The notes under the pieces were generated by a model. The model saw nothing but the letters and a program-made list of their open reading frames with translations. It was not told the origin of the DNA and ran no database searches. Positions 1 through 8,908 of a stretch of DNA of 64,000 bases are shown piece after piece. Made by a program: the position numbers and the translations under genes. The DNA is from Chitinophagales bacterium (GTDB lineage: Bacteria; Bacteroidota; Bacteroidia; Chitinophagales; Chitinophagaceae), in contig JAJPKJ010000074.1 of NCBI GenBank assembly GCA_021323755.1, forward strand, positions 62,001-126,000, written 5' to 3'. Position 1 is the stretch's first letter. Each line of letters begins with the position of its first letter.

Positions 1-768
1 GTTTGAACCGAGCATCCACAAAGCCGGCCAAATGCCTTGGCCTACAGGGAGTTTGGCACGAATATCAATTCTCCCGAATTGAAACTGCTCTTTGTTTTGC
101 GTTGTCATTCGGGCAGAAGTATAATCGCTTCCGCTATAACTTTCTGCTCTTGCTTCTATCACCAGATTCCCGGATGATTGAAAAGCATTTTGTGTCCTCG
201 CCGTATAATATTCTAGCTCATTATTCCCCCATCCGCCGCCGCCTGTTTCAAAATTCCAGTAATTTGAATTTATGGTTTTAGCGTTGAATTCATCGCTCCA
301 AATCAAAGTATAACCAGGGTAAGATAACGGGGATGTATAACCGGAGCTATCGGTTGGCAGATAGGTTCCATCATTTTGGATTGTTGCCGTCACACTATCT
401 ACAGCAATATTGCAATTGACAGGGTTGAAAAATTTCAAATAAAATTTCTGATTCGCCTGTCGTAAACTATCGCCAAATACAGTAATAGGAACATTTCCCT
501 GAGTCTGGCCGGCATTAAATATTAAGGTACCTGATGCCGGAGAATAATCTTTATTGGCAATTGCGCTCCCATCCTGTGTTGTATATTGGATTGACATTTG
601 TTTTGAAGAGGCATTGTTTACATTGATATAGAACCGAAAAATGCTGTTCGTGTCTGTTCTGCTTTGAGACAGGCTGGTAGAAAAAACGGAAGGCAAGCTG
701 CTGTTGGATGGGCTCTTTTTTGAGCAGGAAATCATTAATAGCAAAACAACGATGCGCCAATAATTCAT
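1..768 (-). CDS. GH16 family beta-glucanase lipoprotein with Calx-beta domain (3' end outside window)
   Basis: The reading frame runs open from an ATG at 768 to the window edge, giving the first 256 residues. A short lipoprotein signal ends at Cys15 (LLLMISC). Residues about 44-134 look like a Calx-beta domain (FRFYINVNNASS, later SVTATIQNDG). From residue 154 it reads as a GH16 laminarinase: YTLIWSDEFN, GGGGWGNNELEYYT, NLVIEARAES, GRIDIRAKLPVGQGIWPALW. The catalytic ExDxxE segment would follow just past the edge. GH16 enzymes of this kind cut beta-1,3 or mixed-linkage glucans, and this one should sit on the outer membrane or face the periplasm. It lies 51 bases after cdd on the same strand. 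The family call is firm; the substrate is inferred. Confidence 0.88.
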   Translation of the reverse strand, partial: MNYWRIVVLLLMISCSKKSPSNSSLPSVFSTSLSQSRTDTNSIFRFYINVNNASSKQMSIQYTTQDGSAIANKDYSPASGTLIFNAGQTQGNVPITVFGDSLRQANQKFYLKFFNPVNCNIAVDSVTATIQNDGTYLPTDSSGYTSPLSYPGYTLIWSDEFNAKTINSNYWNFETGGGGWGNNELEYYTARTQNAFQSSGNLVIEARAESYSGSDYTSARMTTQNKEQFQFGRIDIRAKLPVGQGIWPALWMLGSN

Positions 769-819
769 TAAATAAAAATATTAAAATATATTGGCAAATA
801 GAACACCTGCTGATAAATT

Positions 820-1305
820 CTATTTTAATTCTGTGCTGGTAAATGCAAGTGGTAACAATGAAGAAGAGTTCGAAATAATGAAAATTCTTCCTTTCATTCC
901 GCCAAGAATAAGTCGTATCGGGTGTTTCATCCTTTGCTCATATTCCTGTAACGATTGACGACAAATGCCGCATGGAGAAATAGGATGGTCGCTTTCCCCC
1001 TGTTCATTATCATAGCTTATAGCCAAGGTTTCGATAATCCCATCAGAAAAAAGAGAAGAAACGGAGGATAATAAGACCCTTTCCGCACAAATGCCGGCAG
1101 GGAATGAAACGTTTTCCTGGTTTGTTCCGGTAACGATTTTGTTGTTTGATAATTTTGCAACTGCGGCTACCCGAAACCGTGAGTAAGGTGCATAAGCAAA
1201 GCGTGTCGCCTTTTGCGCTTCGATCAATAAAGATGCATCCTCCGGGGCTAGTTCATTGATTGAATCGTAAACATCAAATGAAAATATATGATCGCTTCTA
1301 TGCAT
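820..1305 (-). CDS. cdd: Cytidine deaminase
   Basis: A 161-residue zinc enzyme of pyrimidine salvage that deaminates cytidine and deoxycytidine to uridine and deoxyuridine. The signature is complete: GICAERV with the zinc ligand Cys73 and catalytic Glu75, then PCGICRQ with Cys112 and Cys115. This three-cysteine arrangement is that of the homotetrameric small form. Length fits. It starts at an ATG 46 bases after the end of the signal peptidase gene on the same strand, so the two may share a transcript. Confidence 0.93.
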   Translation of the reverse strand: MHRSDHIFSFDVYDSINELAPEDASLLIEAQKATRFAYAPYSRFRVAAVAKLSNNKIVTGTNQENVSFPAGICAERVLLSSVSSLFSDGIIETLAISYDNEQGESDHPISPCGICRQSLQEYEQRMKHPIRLILGGMKGRIFIISNSSSLLPLAFTSTELK

Positions 1306-1351
1306 GGTGAGTGATGGCGAATGGTGAAACCCTACTACATATCACATACAA

Positions 1352-2890
1352 TTATCTTATCTTATTAAACAAGCGACTCCAGCGGATTCCATGATCAAAA
1401 CTCATCCATATTAAGGATGCACTTCCAACAACATGGTCTTCAGGAACAAATCCCCAGTAGCGCGAATCCTGTGAATCCTGGCGATTATCGCCCATCATCC
1501 AGTAATAATCCATCTTGAAAGTGTATTGATTTGTTTCCTTATCGTTGATATAGAAATTGCCGTTCTTATAGTCCAATTTATTTTTTTCATAAGTGCGGAT
1601 GGCGCGTTCATACATCGCATAATTTTCCTGGGTAAGTTTTATGGTTGCTCCTTTTTTGGGGATCCATACGGGACCAAAATTATCGCGTGTCCAATTATGA
1701 AACTTATCGTAAGGCATTACGCCATATGGATCGTTATTATAAGCGGTATCTAATTGAATATTTTTAATAAAGCCCACCTTGATCATTTTTTCTTTTGCAG
1801 CGTTGGTGAGCAACATGCGAAATTCATTCTGTCTGCCTGTTGATGCATAATCGCCTTTTTCAATATCAAGATTATATTGCTCTTTCATTGCGTCTGCATC
1901 AAATTGCTGTCCGTTTGTAGTTACAAAATAATACAGTTCTGAGTTTGGAGGCGGTTCTTGTCTTACCCCATTAATAAAAACCACATCGTTGATGATTTGA
2001 ATGGAATCTCCGGAAACCCCAACACACCGTTTGATATAATTTTCTTCTTTGTCCACCGGCCGCATCACCAAGGGGAAATCATCAGGGTCGCTTAAAATAA
2101 CTTTTCTTCCACTGTCTGCATTGCCACGGCCTGCTTCACGACAAGCCGCATAATAAGTTACCAGCGATTGAAATTCATCTTTATTAATGACGGTATCCCC
2201 CGCGGGAAAATTAAAAACCACCACATCATTTCTTGTTATCGGAGAAGCAAACCATCGGGTGTAGGGAATTTTTATCCATTCGACGTAGGAATCGGCATTG
2301 GTATAGGGGATGGAATGATGGACAAAGGGAAGCGCTAATGGTGTGTTGGGAAGACGTGGCCCGTAACTGAACTTACTCACAAATAGAAAATCGTTGACCA
2401 ATAGGGTTTTTTCCATGGAAGGCGTTGGAATAACATAAGCTTCAAAAACAAATGTGCGGATAAGAACGGCAGCAACCACAGCAAAAACACCGGCATCGAT
2501 CCACTCGCGCGCCGTTGTTTTCTTATGCTTTCTCACCACTTCTGGCCCAAGAAAACGATCATCTTTATTATATCCAACATAAGGAAAATAAACGACTGGA
2601 AGAAGCGCGGAAAGTGCGTGTTCATAAAACCTGAACTTGCCAAATGTTTTTACAAACTCAACAAAAATTCCCATGGAAATAAACCAGCCCACAACCGGAA
2701 TTATTTGCCAGAAAACCCAGTGTGCTGGGCGGTCGGCCAGCTTTTGCATTATCCATGTATTATAAAATGGAACGAATGCCTTCCATGCCGGCACTTTGGC
2801 TTTTTCAAACATTTTTGCTAAACCGAAAGCAGGCAATAACAGTATGATTAATTGAATGAGAATAAGAACAAAAACCTGGTGAGCGCTCAT
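1352..2890 (-). CDS. lepB: Signal peptidase I
   Basis: A 512-residue inner-membrane serine protease that removes signal peptides from exported proteins. Residues 1-105 hold about three membrane segments and resemble the small DUF5684-type membrane module often found ahead of Bacteroidota signal peptidases. A further membrane segment (about 132-150) leads into the catalytic Ser158 in IPTPSMEKTLL. The general-base Lys287 is in NYIKRCVGVSGDSI, and the C-terminal box is MGDNRQDSQDSRYWGFVP. Ser and Lys are about 129 residues apart, against about 55 in E. coli, so there is a large insertion between them, plus another before the C-terminal box. The ATG at 2890 is preceded by a good Bacteroidota promoter. 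Confidence 0.95.
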   Translation of the reverse strand: MSAHQVFVLILIQLIILLLPAFGLAKMFEKAKVPAWKAFVPFYNTWIMQKLADRPAHWVFWQIIPVVGWFISMGIFVEFVKTFGKFRFYEHALSALLPVVYFPYVGYNKDDRFLGPEVVRKHKKTTAREWIDAGVFAVVAAVLIRTFVFEAYVIPTPSMEKTLLVNDFLFVSKFSYGPRLPNTPLALPFVHHSIPYTNADSYVEWIKIPYTRWFASPITRNDVVVFNFPAGDTVINKDEFQSLVTYYAACREAGRGNADSGRKVILSDPDDFPLVMRPVDKEENYIKRCVGVSGDSIQIINDVVFINGVRQEPPPNSELYYFVTTNGQQFDADAMKEQYNLDIEKGDYASTGRQNEFRMLLTNAAKEKMIKVGFIKNIQLDTAYNNDPYGVMPYDKFHNWTRDNFGPVWIPKKGATIKLTQENYAMYERAIRTYEKNKLDYKNGNFYINDKETNQYTFKMDYYWMMGDNRQDSQDSRYWGFVPEDHVVGSASLIWMSFDHGIRWSRLFNKIR

Positions 2891-2912
2891 GAAGGGAATT
2901 TTAAAATTCGGG

Positions 2913-2944
2913 CAAAAATACCATGATAATTGATATTTGGCAAT
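2913..2944 (-). promoter_or_regulatory. Probable promoter of lepB
   Basis: Read on the minus strand, TATTTTTG at 2920-2913 matches the Bacteroidota -7 consensus TAnnTTTG exactly. An ATTG -33 element lies at 2944-2941 with a 20-base spacer. The ATG of lepB is 23 bases downstream of the -7 box. Confidence 0.6.
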
Positions 2945-3051
2945 TGATAATTGATAATTCTATGTGAAGATGGTTCGAGTGTGCAGTTTCATCCAATAGG
3001 ACAATGTGAAAATCGGGCAATCAGGAATGTATGATTGGGCAAAGAAATGAA

Positions 3052-3690
3052 TCAGATAATACCTTCGATGATCGCACTGATTTCATCGGCTTTATTCATT
3101 ACCATAAAATGACCGCCATTTTTTATTACATGAGTTGGCTGAATGTTCCTGATCGGAAATGTTTTATCAAGCGTTCCATGAATATGGAAAATCGGACCGG
3201 GCTGTTGCGTGTTTTGCCATTTAATTACTTTATCAATTGCCCAATGCAAATAATCAGACGAAACATTATTGCGAAAATGTTTGGCTAATATTTTTTCCTG
3301 TTCATTTTCAGCTCCAAGAAAAAAATCTGCAAATTGAGAAAACCACTGAGGAGATCGTTCGGGTATCAACGCATTTAAATGGAGTTTGCCGGTTATCTTC
3401 ATCCATGGTGGCAACTCTTCATGTGATTTGACGCTTGAGATGATAATGATTTTTTGAACCGGTTTTTGTTTTGCCATTTCGATGGACATCATTCCGCCAA
3501 AAGAAACGCCCATTAAAACAGGATGATCACCTTCAACAGATGCATTCATTCTTGTAGCATAGTCCTCAATACTTTCACCCTTCCGGGGAACCAGCCATTT
3601 GATATATTCAAAATTTACACCCGGAACATGCAAATTTTGGAACACTCTTTCATCAGCACCCAATCCACTTATACAATAAATTTTTTTCAT
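3052..3690 (-). CDS. Alpha/beta hydrolase
   Basis: A 212-residue cytosolic alpha/beta-hydrolase fold protein with no signal peptide. The nucleophile elbow is GVSFGG (Ser63), with a likely catalytic acid at Asp175 in HGTLDKTFPI and His194 in GGHFMVMNKADEI. The short length and missing lid suggest a small carboxylesterase-like enzyme; the substrate cannot be told. It begins 11 bases after the NtrC-type regulator gene and is probably co-transcribed with it. Confidence 0.8.
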   Translation of the reverse strand: MKKIYCISGLGADERVFQNLHVPGVNFEYIKWLVPRKGESIEDYATRMNASVEGDHPVLMGVSFGGMMSIEMAKQKPVQKIIIISSVKSHEELPPWMKITGKLHLNALIPERSPQWFSQFADFFLGAENEQEKILAKHFRNNVSSDYLHWAIDKVIKWQNTQQPGPIFHIHGTLDKTFPIRNIQPTHVIKNGGHFMVMNKADEISAIIEGII

Positions 3691-3701
3691 GATGCATCAA
3701 A

Positions 3702-4865
3702 TCATTTTTGCGGAAGCACATAACTTTCTACATCGCCGATCTTAATAACTTTTCCAGATAGGATTACCAATCGTTCAACGACATTACGCAACTCGCGGAT
3801 ATTACCCGTCCAATTATGCTGTTGTAAGGTTTTAATCGCATCCTCATCAATTGTCTTTCGGGCTATTCCGTAATCTGCGCAGATGTCGGCAAGAAATTTA
3901 TCAACCAATAAAGGAATATCATCTTTTCTTTCATTCAGCGAAGGAACATGAATAATGATCACACTCAGCCGATGATAAAGATCGAGCCTGAATTTTTTCT
4001 CTTCTACTTCCTTCAACAGATCTTTATTGGTAGCTGCGATCACTCTGGTATCAACGCTGATATCTTTTTCACCGCCAACGCGTGTGATTTTTCCTTCCTG
4101 CAGGGCACGCAGCACTTTTGCCTGCGCGTTCATACTCATGTCACCAATCTCATCTAAGAACAAAGTGCCACCGCTCGCCTGTTCAAATTTTCCGATCCTT
4201 TGTTTCATGGCAGAAGTAAATGAACCTTTTTCATGACCGAACAATTCACTTTCTATCAACTCTCCAGGAATAGCCGCGCAATTCACTTCAATCAGAGGAC
4301 CCGTTGAGCGATTGCTTTTCTCATGCACCCATCGCGCTACCAATTCTTTTCCCACTCCATTTTCACCGGTTATTAATATGCGTGCATCTGTTGGTGCAAC
4401 TTTTTCAATGGTCTCTTTTATTTTATGGATAGGTGCTGAAGCGCCAACCATTTCCTGAACCTTGCTCACCCTTCGTTTTAGCACTTTTGTTTCTGCGACC
4501 AGACTTGTCTTATCCATTGCATTGCGAATCGTAATAAGCAATCGGTTCAAGTCTGGCGGTTTTGAAATATAATCATATGCGCCTTTTTTCACTGCCTCCA
4601 CCGCAGTCTCAATGGTACCATGACCCGAGATCATAATTATAGGAACATCAGGATTTGATTCTTTTGCTTTTTCCAAAAATTCAATACCATCAATTTTTGG
4701 CATTTTAATATCGCAAAGGATAACATCGTATTCAACTTCACGAAATTTTTTCAATCCTTCTTCCCCGTCGCCGGCTTCATCAATCTTATATCCTTCGTAA
4801 GAAAGAATTTCACTCAGCGTTTTGCGAATTGCTTTTTCATCGTCTATGATCAAAATATTTGACAT
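3702..4865 (-). CDS. NtrC-family response regulator (receiver + sigma54-type AAA+), no HTH domain
   Basis: The ATG at 4865 starts MSNILIIDDE, the usual beginning of a receiver domain; further-upstream starts add a tail that does not look like protein of this family. Receiver 1-120 with phosphoacceptor Asp52 (ILCDIKMPKIDG) and a Lys102 in the SKPP turn. AAA+ domain about 140-375: Walker A GENGVGKE (167-174), the sigma54-contact loop reads GSFTSA (214-219) where the classical form is GAFTGA, Walker B GGTLFLDEIGD, and an arginine-finger segment. The protein stops at residue 387 right after NVVERLVILSGKVIKIGDVESYVLPQK is begun, so the Fis-type DNA-binding domain is absent. No partner histidine kinase is adjacent. 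It may act on sigma54 polymerase from solution, as known for some HTH-less members such as FlgR. Confidence 0.9.
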   Translation of the reverse strand: MSNILIIDDEKAIRKTLSEILSYEGYKIDEAGDGEEGLKKFREVEYDVILCDIKMPKIDGIEFLEKAKESNPDVPIIMISGHGTIETAVEAVKKGAYDYISKPPDLNRLLITIRNAMDKTSLVAETKVLKRRVSKVQEMVGASAPIHKIKETIEKVAPTDARILITGENGVGKELVARWVHEKSNRSTGPLIEVNCAAIPGELIESELFGHEKGSFTSAMKQRIGKFEQASGGTLFLDEIGDMSMNAQAKVLRALQEGKITRVGGEKDISVDTRVIAATNKDLLKEVEEKKFRLDLYHRLSVIIIHVPSLNERKDDIPLLVDKFLADICADYGIARKTIDEDAIKTLQQHNWTGNIRELRNVVERLVILSGKVIKIGDVESYVLPQK

Positions 4866-5113
4866 CGTTTTCTTTTGGTTGCAGCGAAAATAAGAAATTA
4901 TGAACAAGGATTATAAACCAAACGGATTTACAACGATCAGCTTTGCTTGCCCTGCACACTTTAACATTTTGTTCTTTATTCAGCGATAAACTGTAGTTAT
5001 CCACCATCAGCATAAAATACGATTAAAATGCGTAGTTGTTCTTCGTAGTTTTTCCTTGCTCGCAGATTTTTTATAAATTAATTTTAGACTATCCAATATT
5101 CAAAACTAAGATC

Positions 5114-5251
5114 ATGAAAAACAACATTCCAGTTCCTGAAACGCCCACCTCAAAAATTTTTTTTAAGATCACCGTATTCGGATTTTTCCTATTAGGTTTC
5201 GTAGGTATTTTTCTGATGATCGTAAATAATGTGGTGAAAGCTTTACATTAA
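5114..5251 (+). CDS. Small single-pass membrane protein
   Basis: A 45-residue protein from the ATG at 5114. Residues 1-14 are polar and proline-containing (NNIPVPETPTSK), followed by one hydrophobic segment of about 23 residues (FFKITVFGFFLLGFVGIF) and a short polar end. It ends two bases before the convergent fucosidase gene. No family is recognised. The composition, with an in-frame ATG and a clean membrane helix in a gap of 388 bases, supports a real gene, but the evidence is compositional only. Confidence 0.5.
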   Translation: MKNNIPVPETPTSKIFFKITVFGFFLLGFVGIFLMIVNNVVKALH

Positions 5252-5253
5252 TT

Positions 5254-6585
5254 TTATTTCGTTACGTCAAGCCCAATGATGGTATCCACTCCATCCATCT
5301 GAATATTTTTCAGGTCGAACATTACATAACCATCCGCAAGCAATTGAAATTTTACCGGTTTATTATCTGCAAAAAGTTTTGCCGATTTTATTTTATAGGG
5401 AAATTTCAAGAATAATTTATCCCCTTCCGTTTTAAAAACATGCAGGTAAACTTTGTTCCCTTTTTCTGTTACGGCTCCCCAGCTTTGCGGCCTGATGAAT
5501 CCGGCGCTCGTCCCATAAATGGTTTCCCCATTCATTTTTAACCAGTCTCCCATCGCTTTCAATCTTTCACTAAACTCCGGTTGTATATCCCCGTTAGGCA
5601 TCGGACCGATATTCAATAACAAATTAGCACCCAATCCGGCATCCTTAACCAGCAACTGTATCAATTCCTTCACGGATTTATAATTGTCATCGGTAATGCT
5701 GAACCCCCATGAATCATTCATGGTTTCGCAGGTTTCGAGTGGCATTTTGTTTGACACTTCCTGGAAACTTAATCCTGATTTATTTTCCCCGGGCAGATCT
5801 CTTTCAAACATTTGAAAATCCTCTCCCGGAAATGGGGTGAGGTGATGATTATTACCGATGAGGCATTGCGGTTGTAATTTATGAATCAGCGCATAGATTT
5901 CATCGAGCTTCCAATTAATGCGCGAGCTGCGATCTTCAGCGCCTTCGGGTGCTGTTTGATCCCAGTAACCATCAAACCAGACTCCCGCAATTTCTCCGTA
6001 ATTGGTCAATAATTCGGTTAGCTGATTTTTCATGAACTGCAAATAACTGGCATAATCACCATGACCTTTTCTGCCCGAATGCTGACCGGTTCTTCCTGTT
6101 TCGTGCGGATAATCTTCCCGATACCAATCTAACAGTGAGTAATACACGAAAAGTTTTACTCCCTGTTTATGACATTCATCGGCAATTAGTTTTACAGCAT
6201 CTTTCCCCCAATGCGTATTGGTAATTTTCCAGTCGGATTGTTTGGTATCCCAATCACTAAAACCATCATGATGGCGCGTTATTAAAGTGATGTATTGCAT
6301 GCCTGCATTTTTTGCTGTACTCACCCATTTATGTGCATCAAAATCCACAGGATTAAAAAACTTAAGCAACCGCTTATAATCATCCACAGTGATGTTGCGG
6401 TTATTCATCACCCATTCACCAGCGCCTGGTACGCTGAAAGCGCCCCAGTGAATGAACATACCAAAACGTGCGCTGTCAAACCATTTACGTGCCTGCAAAT
6501 TTTCCGCTGATGGTGCGTACCCGGTTTGAGAAAAAACAAAAAGAGAGTTGGTGATAATGAATATGGCAATCAATAGCTTTTTCAT
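5254..6585 (-). CDS. Secreted alpha-L-fucosidase, GH29
   Basis: A 443-residue enzyme that releases terminal L-fucose from glycans by a retaining mechanism. A Sec signal (about 1-20, ending FVFSQ) sends it to the periplasm or beyond. GH29 hallmarks: RFGMFIHWGAFSVPGAGEW near residues 40-58, HHDGFSDWDT near 105-114, and the nucleophile Asp205 in GVWFDGYWDQ. The C-terminal 80 residues form the usual beta-sandwich. It stands alone, with intergenic gaps on the upstream side, so it does not belong to a visible polysaccharide utilisation locus. Confidence 0.93.
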   Translation of the reverse strand: MKKLLIAIFIITNSLFVFSQTGYAPSAENLQARKWFDSARFGMFIHWGAFSVPGAGEWVMNNRNITVDDYKRLLKFFNPVDFDAHKWVSTAKNAGMQYITLITRHHDGFSDWDTKQSDWKITNTHWGKDAVKLIADECHKQGVKLFVYYSLLDWYREDYPHETGRTGQHSGRKGHGDYASYLQFMKNQLTELLTNYGEIAGVWFDGYWDQTAPEGAEDRSSRINWKLDEIYALIHKLQPQCLIGNNHHLTPFPGEDFQMFERDLPGENKSGLSFQEVSNKMPLETCETMNDSWGFSITDDNYKSVKELIQLLVKDAGLGANLLLNIGPMPNGDIQPEFSERLKAMGDWLKMNGETIYGTSAGFIRPQSWGAVTEKGNKVYLHVFKTEGDKLFLKFPYKIKSAKLFADNKPVKFQLLADGYVMFDLKNIQMDGVDTIIGLDVTK

Positions 6586-6785
6586 GACTGAATTTTTAAA
6601 AAGAAAATAAATGTAAATGATTCTGCGGAATTATTAATATCAACTGTTCAACAGAATTCGTACCGCGGAAGAGTACGGCCCGGGGATTGAAAATGGGATT
6701 ACAGGGGCTGGAGAAAAAATGTATGGTAATGTGAGAATTGAGGGATGGCCCAGATGCGTAATTGAGCCATCTTCACATTGAGTCA
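6586..6785. other. Intergenic stretch, no gene seen
   Basis: About 200 bases between the fucosidase and pdhB genes. It contains short word repeats (for example GATGG and CCATC flanking 6747-6772) but no open frame of note, no tRNA-like fold and no strong terminator. Confidence 0.4.
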
Positions 6786-7772
6786 TTATTTTTTCATGTA
6801 CATTACTTCCTTTGCGAGTTTTACGGTGCGTCCAATATCGGGTAACGCAGCAGCAACAAGGTTTGGCGCGTAATGCAAGGGCGCATCGGCAGAGGTGATG
6901 CGGCGAATAGGCGCATCGAGATAATCGAAACCTTCTTTTTGAATATTATACGTGAGCTCCGTTGAAACAGAACCAAAAGGCCATTGTTCTTCAACAATGA
7001 TCATGCGATTGGTTTTTTTCACGCTTTCTAAAACGGTCATCCAATCGAGCGGACGAATAGTGCGCAGATCAACGACTTCAGCGCTAATTCCTTCTTTTTC
7101 CAATTCGGCGGCGGCGCCCAAAGCCACTTTCATCATTTTATTGTAAGAGACGATCGTTACGTCTCTACCTTGTTTTTTTACATCCGCTTTACCAAGTTCG
7201 ATATAATATTCTTCTTCCGGCACTTCGCATTTATCGCCATAAGTCGTTTCACCTTCCATAAAAATAACCGGATCTTCCTCATAACGAATGGACTGTTTCA
7301 ACAAACCTTTCGCATCATATCCATTACTGGGAGAAACCACTTTGATACCTGGAATATTTGCATAATAATTTTCGAATGCGGTGGAATGTTGTGCCCCTAA
7401 CTGACCAGCCGAACCATTTGGACCCCGAAATACGATCGGGCAACCAACTTGGCCGCCACTCATCGCCAACATCTTTGAAGCTGTATTCAATATCTGATCA
7501 AGAGCGAGCACTGCAAAATTGAAGGTCATGAACTCAACGATGGGCCGTAATCCATTTTGCGCGGCGCCAACGCCAATGCCGGTAAAACCCAATTCCGAAA
7601 TGGGGGTATCGATAATCCTTTTCGGTCCGAATTCATCAAGCATTCCCTGGCTAACTTTATAAGCACCATTGTATTCGGCAACTTCTTCCCCCATTAAAAA
7701 AACACGACCATCGCGGCGCATTTCTTCAACCATCGCCTCACGTAACGCTTCCCTGAATGCAATTTGTCTCAT
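6786..7772 (-). CDS. pdhB: Pyruvate dehydrogenase E1 component, beta subunit
   Basis: A 328-residue transketolase-fold beta chain of the alpha2beta2 E1 component, which with thiamine diphosphate decarboxylates pyruvate. It opens MRQIAFREALREAMVEEM and carries GEEVAEYNGAYKVSQGM, the FRGPNGSAGQLGAQHS segment that follows the active-site region, and the C-terminal VEEQWPFGS box typical of E1 beta. The ATG at 7772 is preferred over a TTG at 7796 because the latter lies inside the -7 promoter box. The alpha subunit gene is not in the window, so E1 alpha, E2 and E3 are encoded elsewhere. Confidence 0.93.
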   Translation of the reverse strand: MRQIAFREALREAMVEEMRRDGRVFLMGEEVAEYNGAYKVSQGMLDEFGPKRIIDTPISELGFTGIGVGAAQNGLRPIVEFMTFNFAVLALDQILNTASKMLAMSGGQVGCPIVFRGPNGSAGQLGAQHSTAFENYYANIPGIKVVSPSNGYDAKGLLKQSIRYEEDPVIFMEGETTYGDKCEVPEEEYYIELGKADVKKQGRDVTIVSYNKMMKVALGAAAELEKEGISAEVVDLRTIRPLDWMTVLESVKKTNRMIIVEEQWPFGSVSTELTYNIQKEGFDYLDAPIRRITSADAPLHYAPNLVAAALPDIGRTVKLAKEVMYMKK

Positions 7773-7793
7773 CCTTGAATTTTTTATGAGTTG

Positions 7794-7825
7794 CAAAAAT
7801 ATCGGTAAACTGCCAAACGAGCAAA
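7794..7825 (-). promoter_or_regulatory. Promoter of pdhB
   Basis: On the minus strand a TTTG -33 element (7825-7822) and a -7 box TATTTTTG (7801-7794) are separated by 20 bases, an excellent match to the Bacteroidota TTTG/TAnnTTTG pattern. The -7 box ends 21 bases before the ATG at 7772. Confidence 0.7.
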
Positions 7826-7887
7826 TTGCGGTTGATTTTAATAGTAAGCTCAGAGAAAATAAATAAGTTTGAATTCATTTTGCCATC

Positions 7888-8346
7888 ATGAAACAAATTA
7901 CACAGCAGCTTAGTCAGATCATCAGCGATTACGCCGAAAAATTAATGGGTATCAGTGAAAATGATCTTGCCGCCAAACCAGATCCGCTAAAATGGAGCAG
8001 GAAAGAAATCCTGGGGCATTTGATTGATTCGGCGCAAAGCAATATCCGACGATTTGTTGTTGCGCAGTATGAAGAAGCGCCATTTATCATTTACAACCAG
8101 GATAAATGGGTCGCCATTTCTGATTACCAAAATTATCCCACCACCGACCTGATCAGTTTGTGGATTCTGTTGAACAAACATATCTGCATTATTCTTGGGA
8201 ACACTTCCGAAGAATCGTTACTGCGAATGTGCAAAACAAATAAAGATATCCCGCACACGATCAAGTGGCTTGCGGAAGACTATATCAGACATTTGTTACA
8301 CCATCTTCATCAGGTTTGTAACCTGGAGCCAGTTCCCTATACTTAA
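7888..8346 (+). CDS. DinB-like protein
   Basis: A 152-residue four-helix-bundle protein of the DinB/YfiT-like superfamily, whose members often bind a metal through three histidines and serve in thiol-dependent or hydrolytic reactions. Histidines sit where expected: HLIDSAQSN near residue 45, and the C-terminal HLLHHLHQV. It also has the family-typical KWSRKEILGHL start. It is a lone plus-strand gene between minus-strand neighbours; the reaction is unknown. Confidence 0.8.
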   Translation: MKQITQQLSQIISDYAEKLMGISENDLAAKPDPLKWSRKEILGHLIDSAQSNIRRFVVAQYEEAPFIIYNQDKWVAISDYQNYPTTDLISLWILLNKHICIILGNTSEESLLRMCKTNKDIPHTIKWLAEDYIRHLLHHLHQVCNLEPVPYT

Positions 8347-8350
8347 TTTT

Positions 8351-8869
8351 TTATAGTTCTTTTTTCATTAGCCAATCGGTTTGCGCATCGTCACCCAACA
8401 TAAAAATATGATCGCCGAATTTTTCAAATCCCCATTTTGTATAAAATGAGATGGCGCGTTCATTATGTTCCCAAACGCCAAGCCAGATGATTTTTTTTCT
8501 TTTCTCTTTGGCAATTTCGATACATTTTTGCATCAATGCTTTTCCAATTCCTTTACCAATCGTTTTTTGTTCGCTGTAAATCCTGGCGATCTCAATCGCG
8601 TTGGCATTGCCAAACTCAGTCCGGTTGTTGGTCTCAACCAATAATACATATCCGACGATTTGCCCTTCATAATAAGCCAATAAAAAAATATTTCCTGGCT
8701 GGCCAACCTGCGCGATCAGTTTTTCTGTGTAAAATTCATTGGTCATGAATTTATCTATATTCTCCTTTGTGTTGAATGATGCGAATGCATCATAAAAAGT
8801 GCGCTGACTGATATCAGCGATCAAGGCAGCATCATTAATGGTCGCAAAGCGAATAGTAACAGCGTTCAA
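8351..8869 (-). CDS. GNAT family N-acetyltransferase
   Basis: A 172-residue cytosolic acetyl-CoA-dependent acyltransferase. The fold reads from IRFATINDAALIADISQRTF through the acetyl-CoA loop EQKTIGKGIGKALMQ (Q/RxxGxG/A) to the C-terminal NERAISFYTKWGF. No in-frame ATG or GTG lies between the upstream stop and the conserved beginning, so the start is the TTG at 8869. The substrate is unknown. It converges tail to tail with the DinB-like gene, 4 bases apart. Confidence 0.85.
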   Translation of the reverse strand: MNAVTIRFATINDAALIADISQRTFYDAFASFNTKENIDKFMTNEFYTEKLIAQVGQPGNIFLLAYYEGQIVGYVLLVETNNRTEFGNANAIEIARIYSEQKTIGKGIGKALMQKCIEIAKEKRKKIIWLGVWEHNERAISFYTKWGFEKFGDHIFMLGDDAQTDWLMKKEL

Positions 8870-8908
8870 TTGTTGTCGGTTTAATAATGATCAAGCGGTA
8901 GTGAAACT

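Noticed and set aside
2960-2990. GGTTCGAGTG sequence that resembles a tRNA T-arm
   Set aside because: No matching acceptor stem, anticodon arm or second T-arm half around it.
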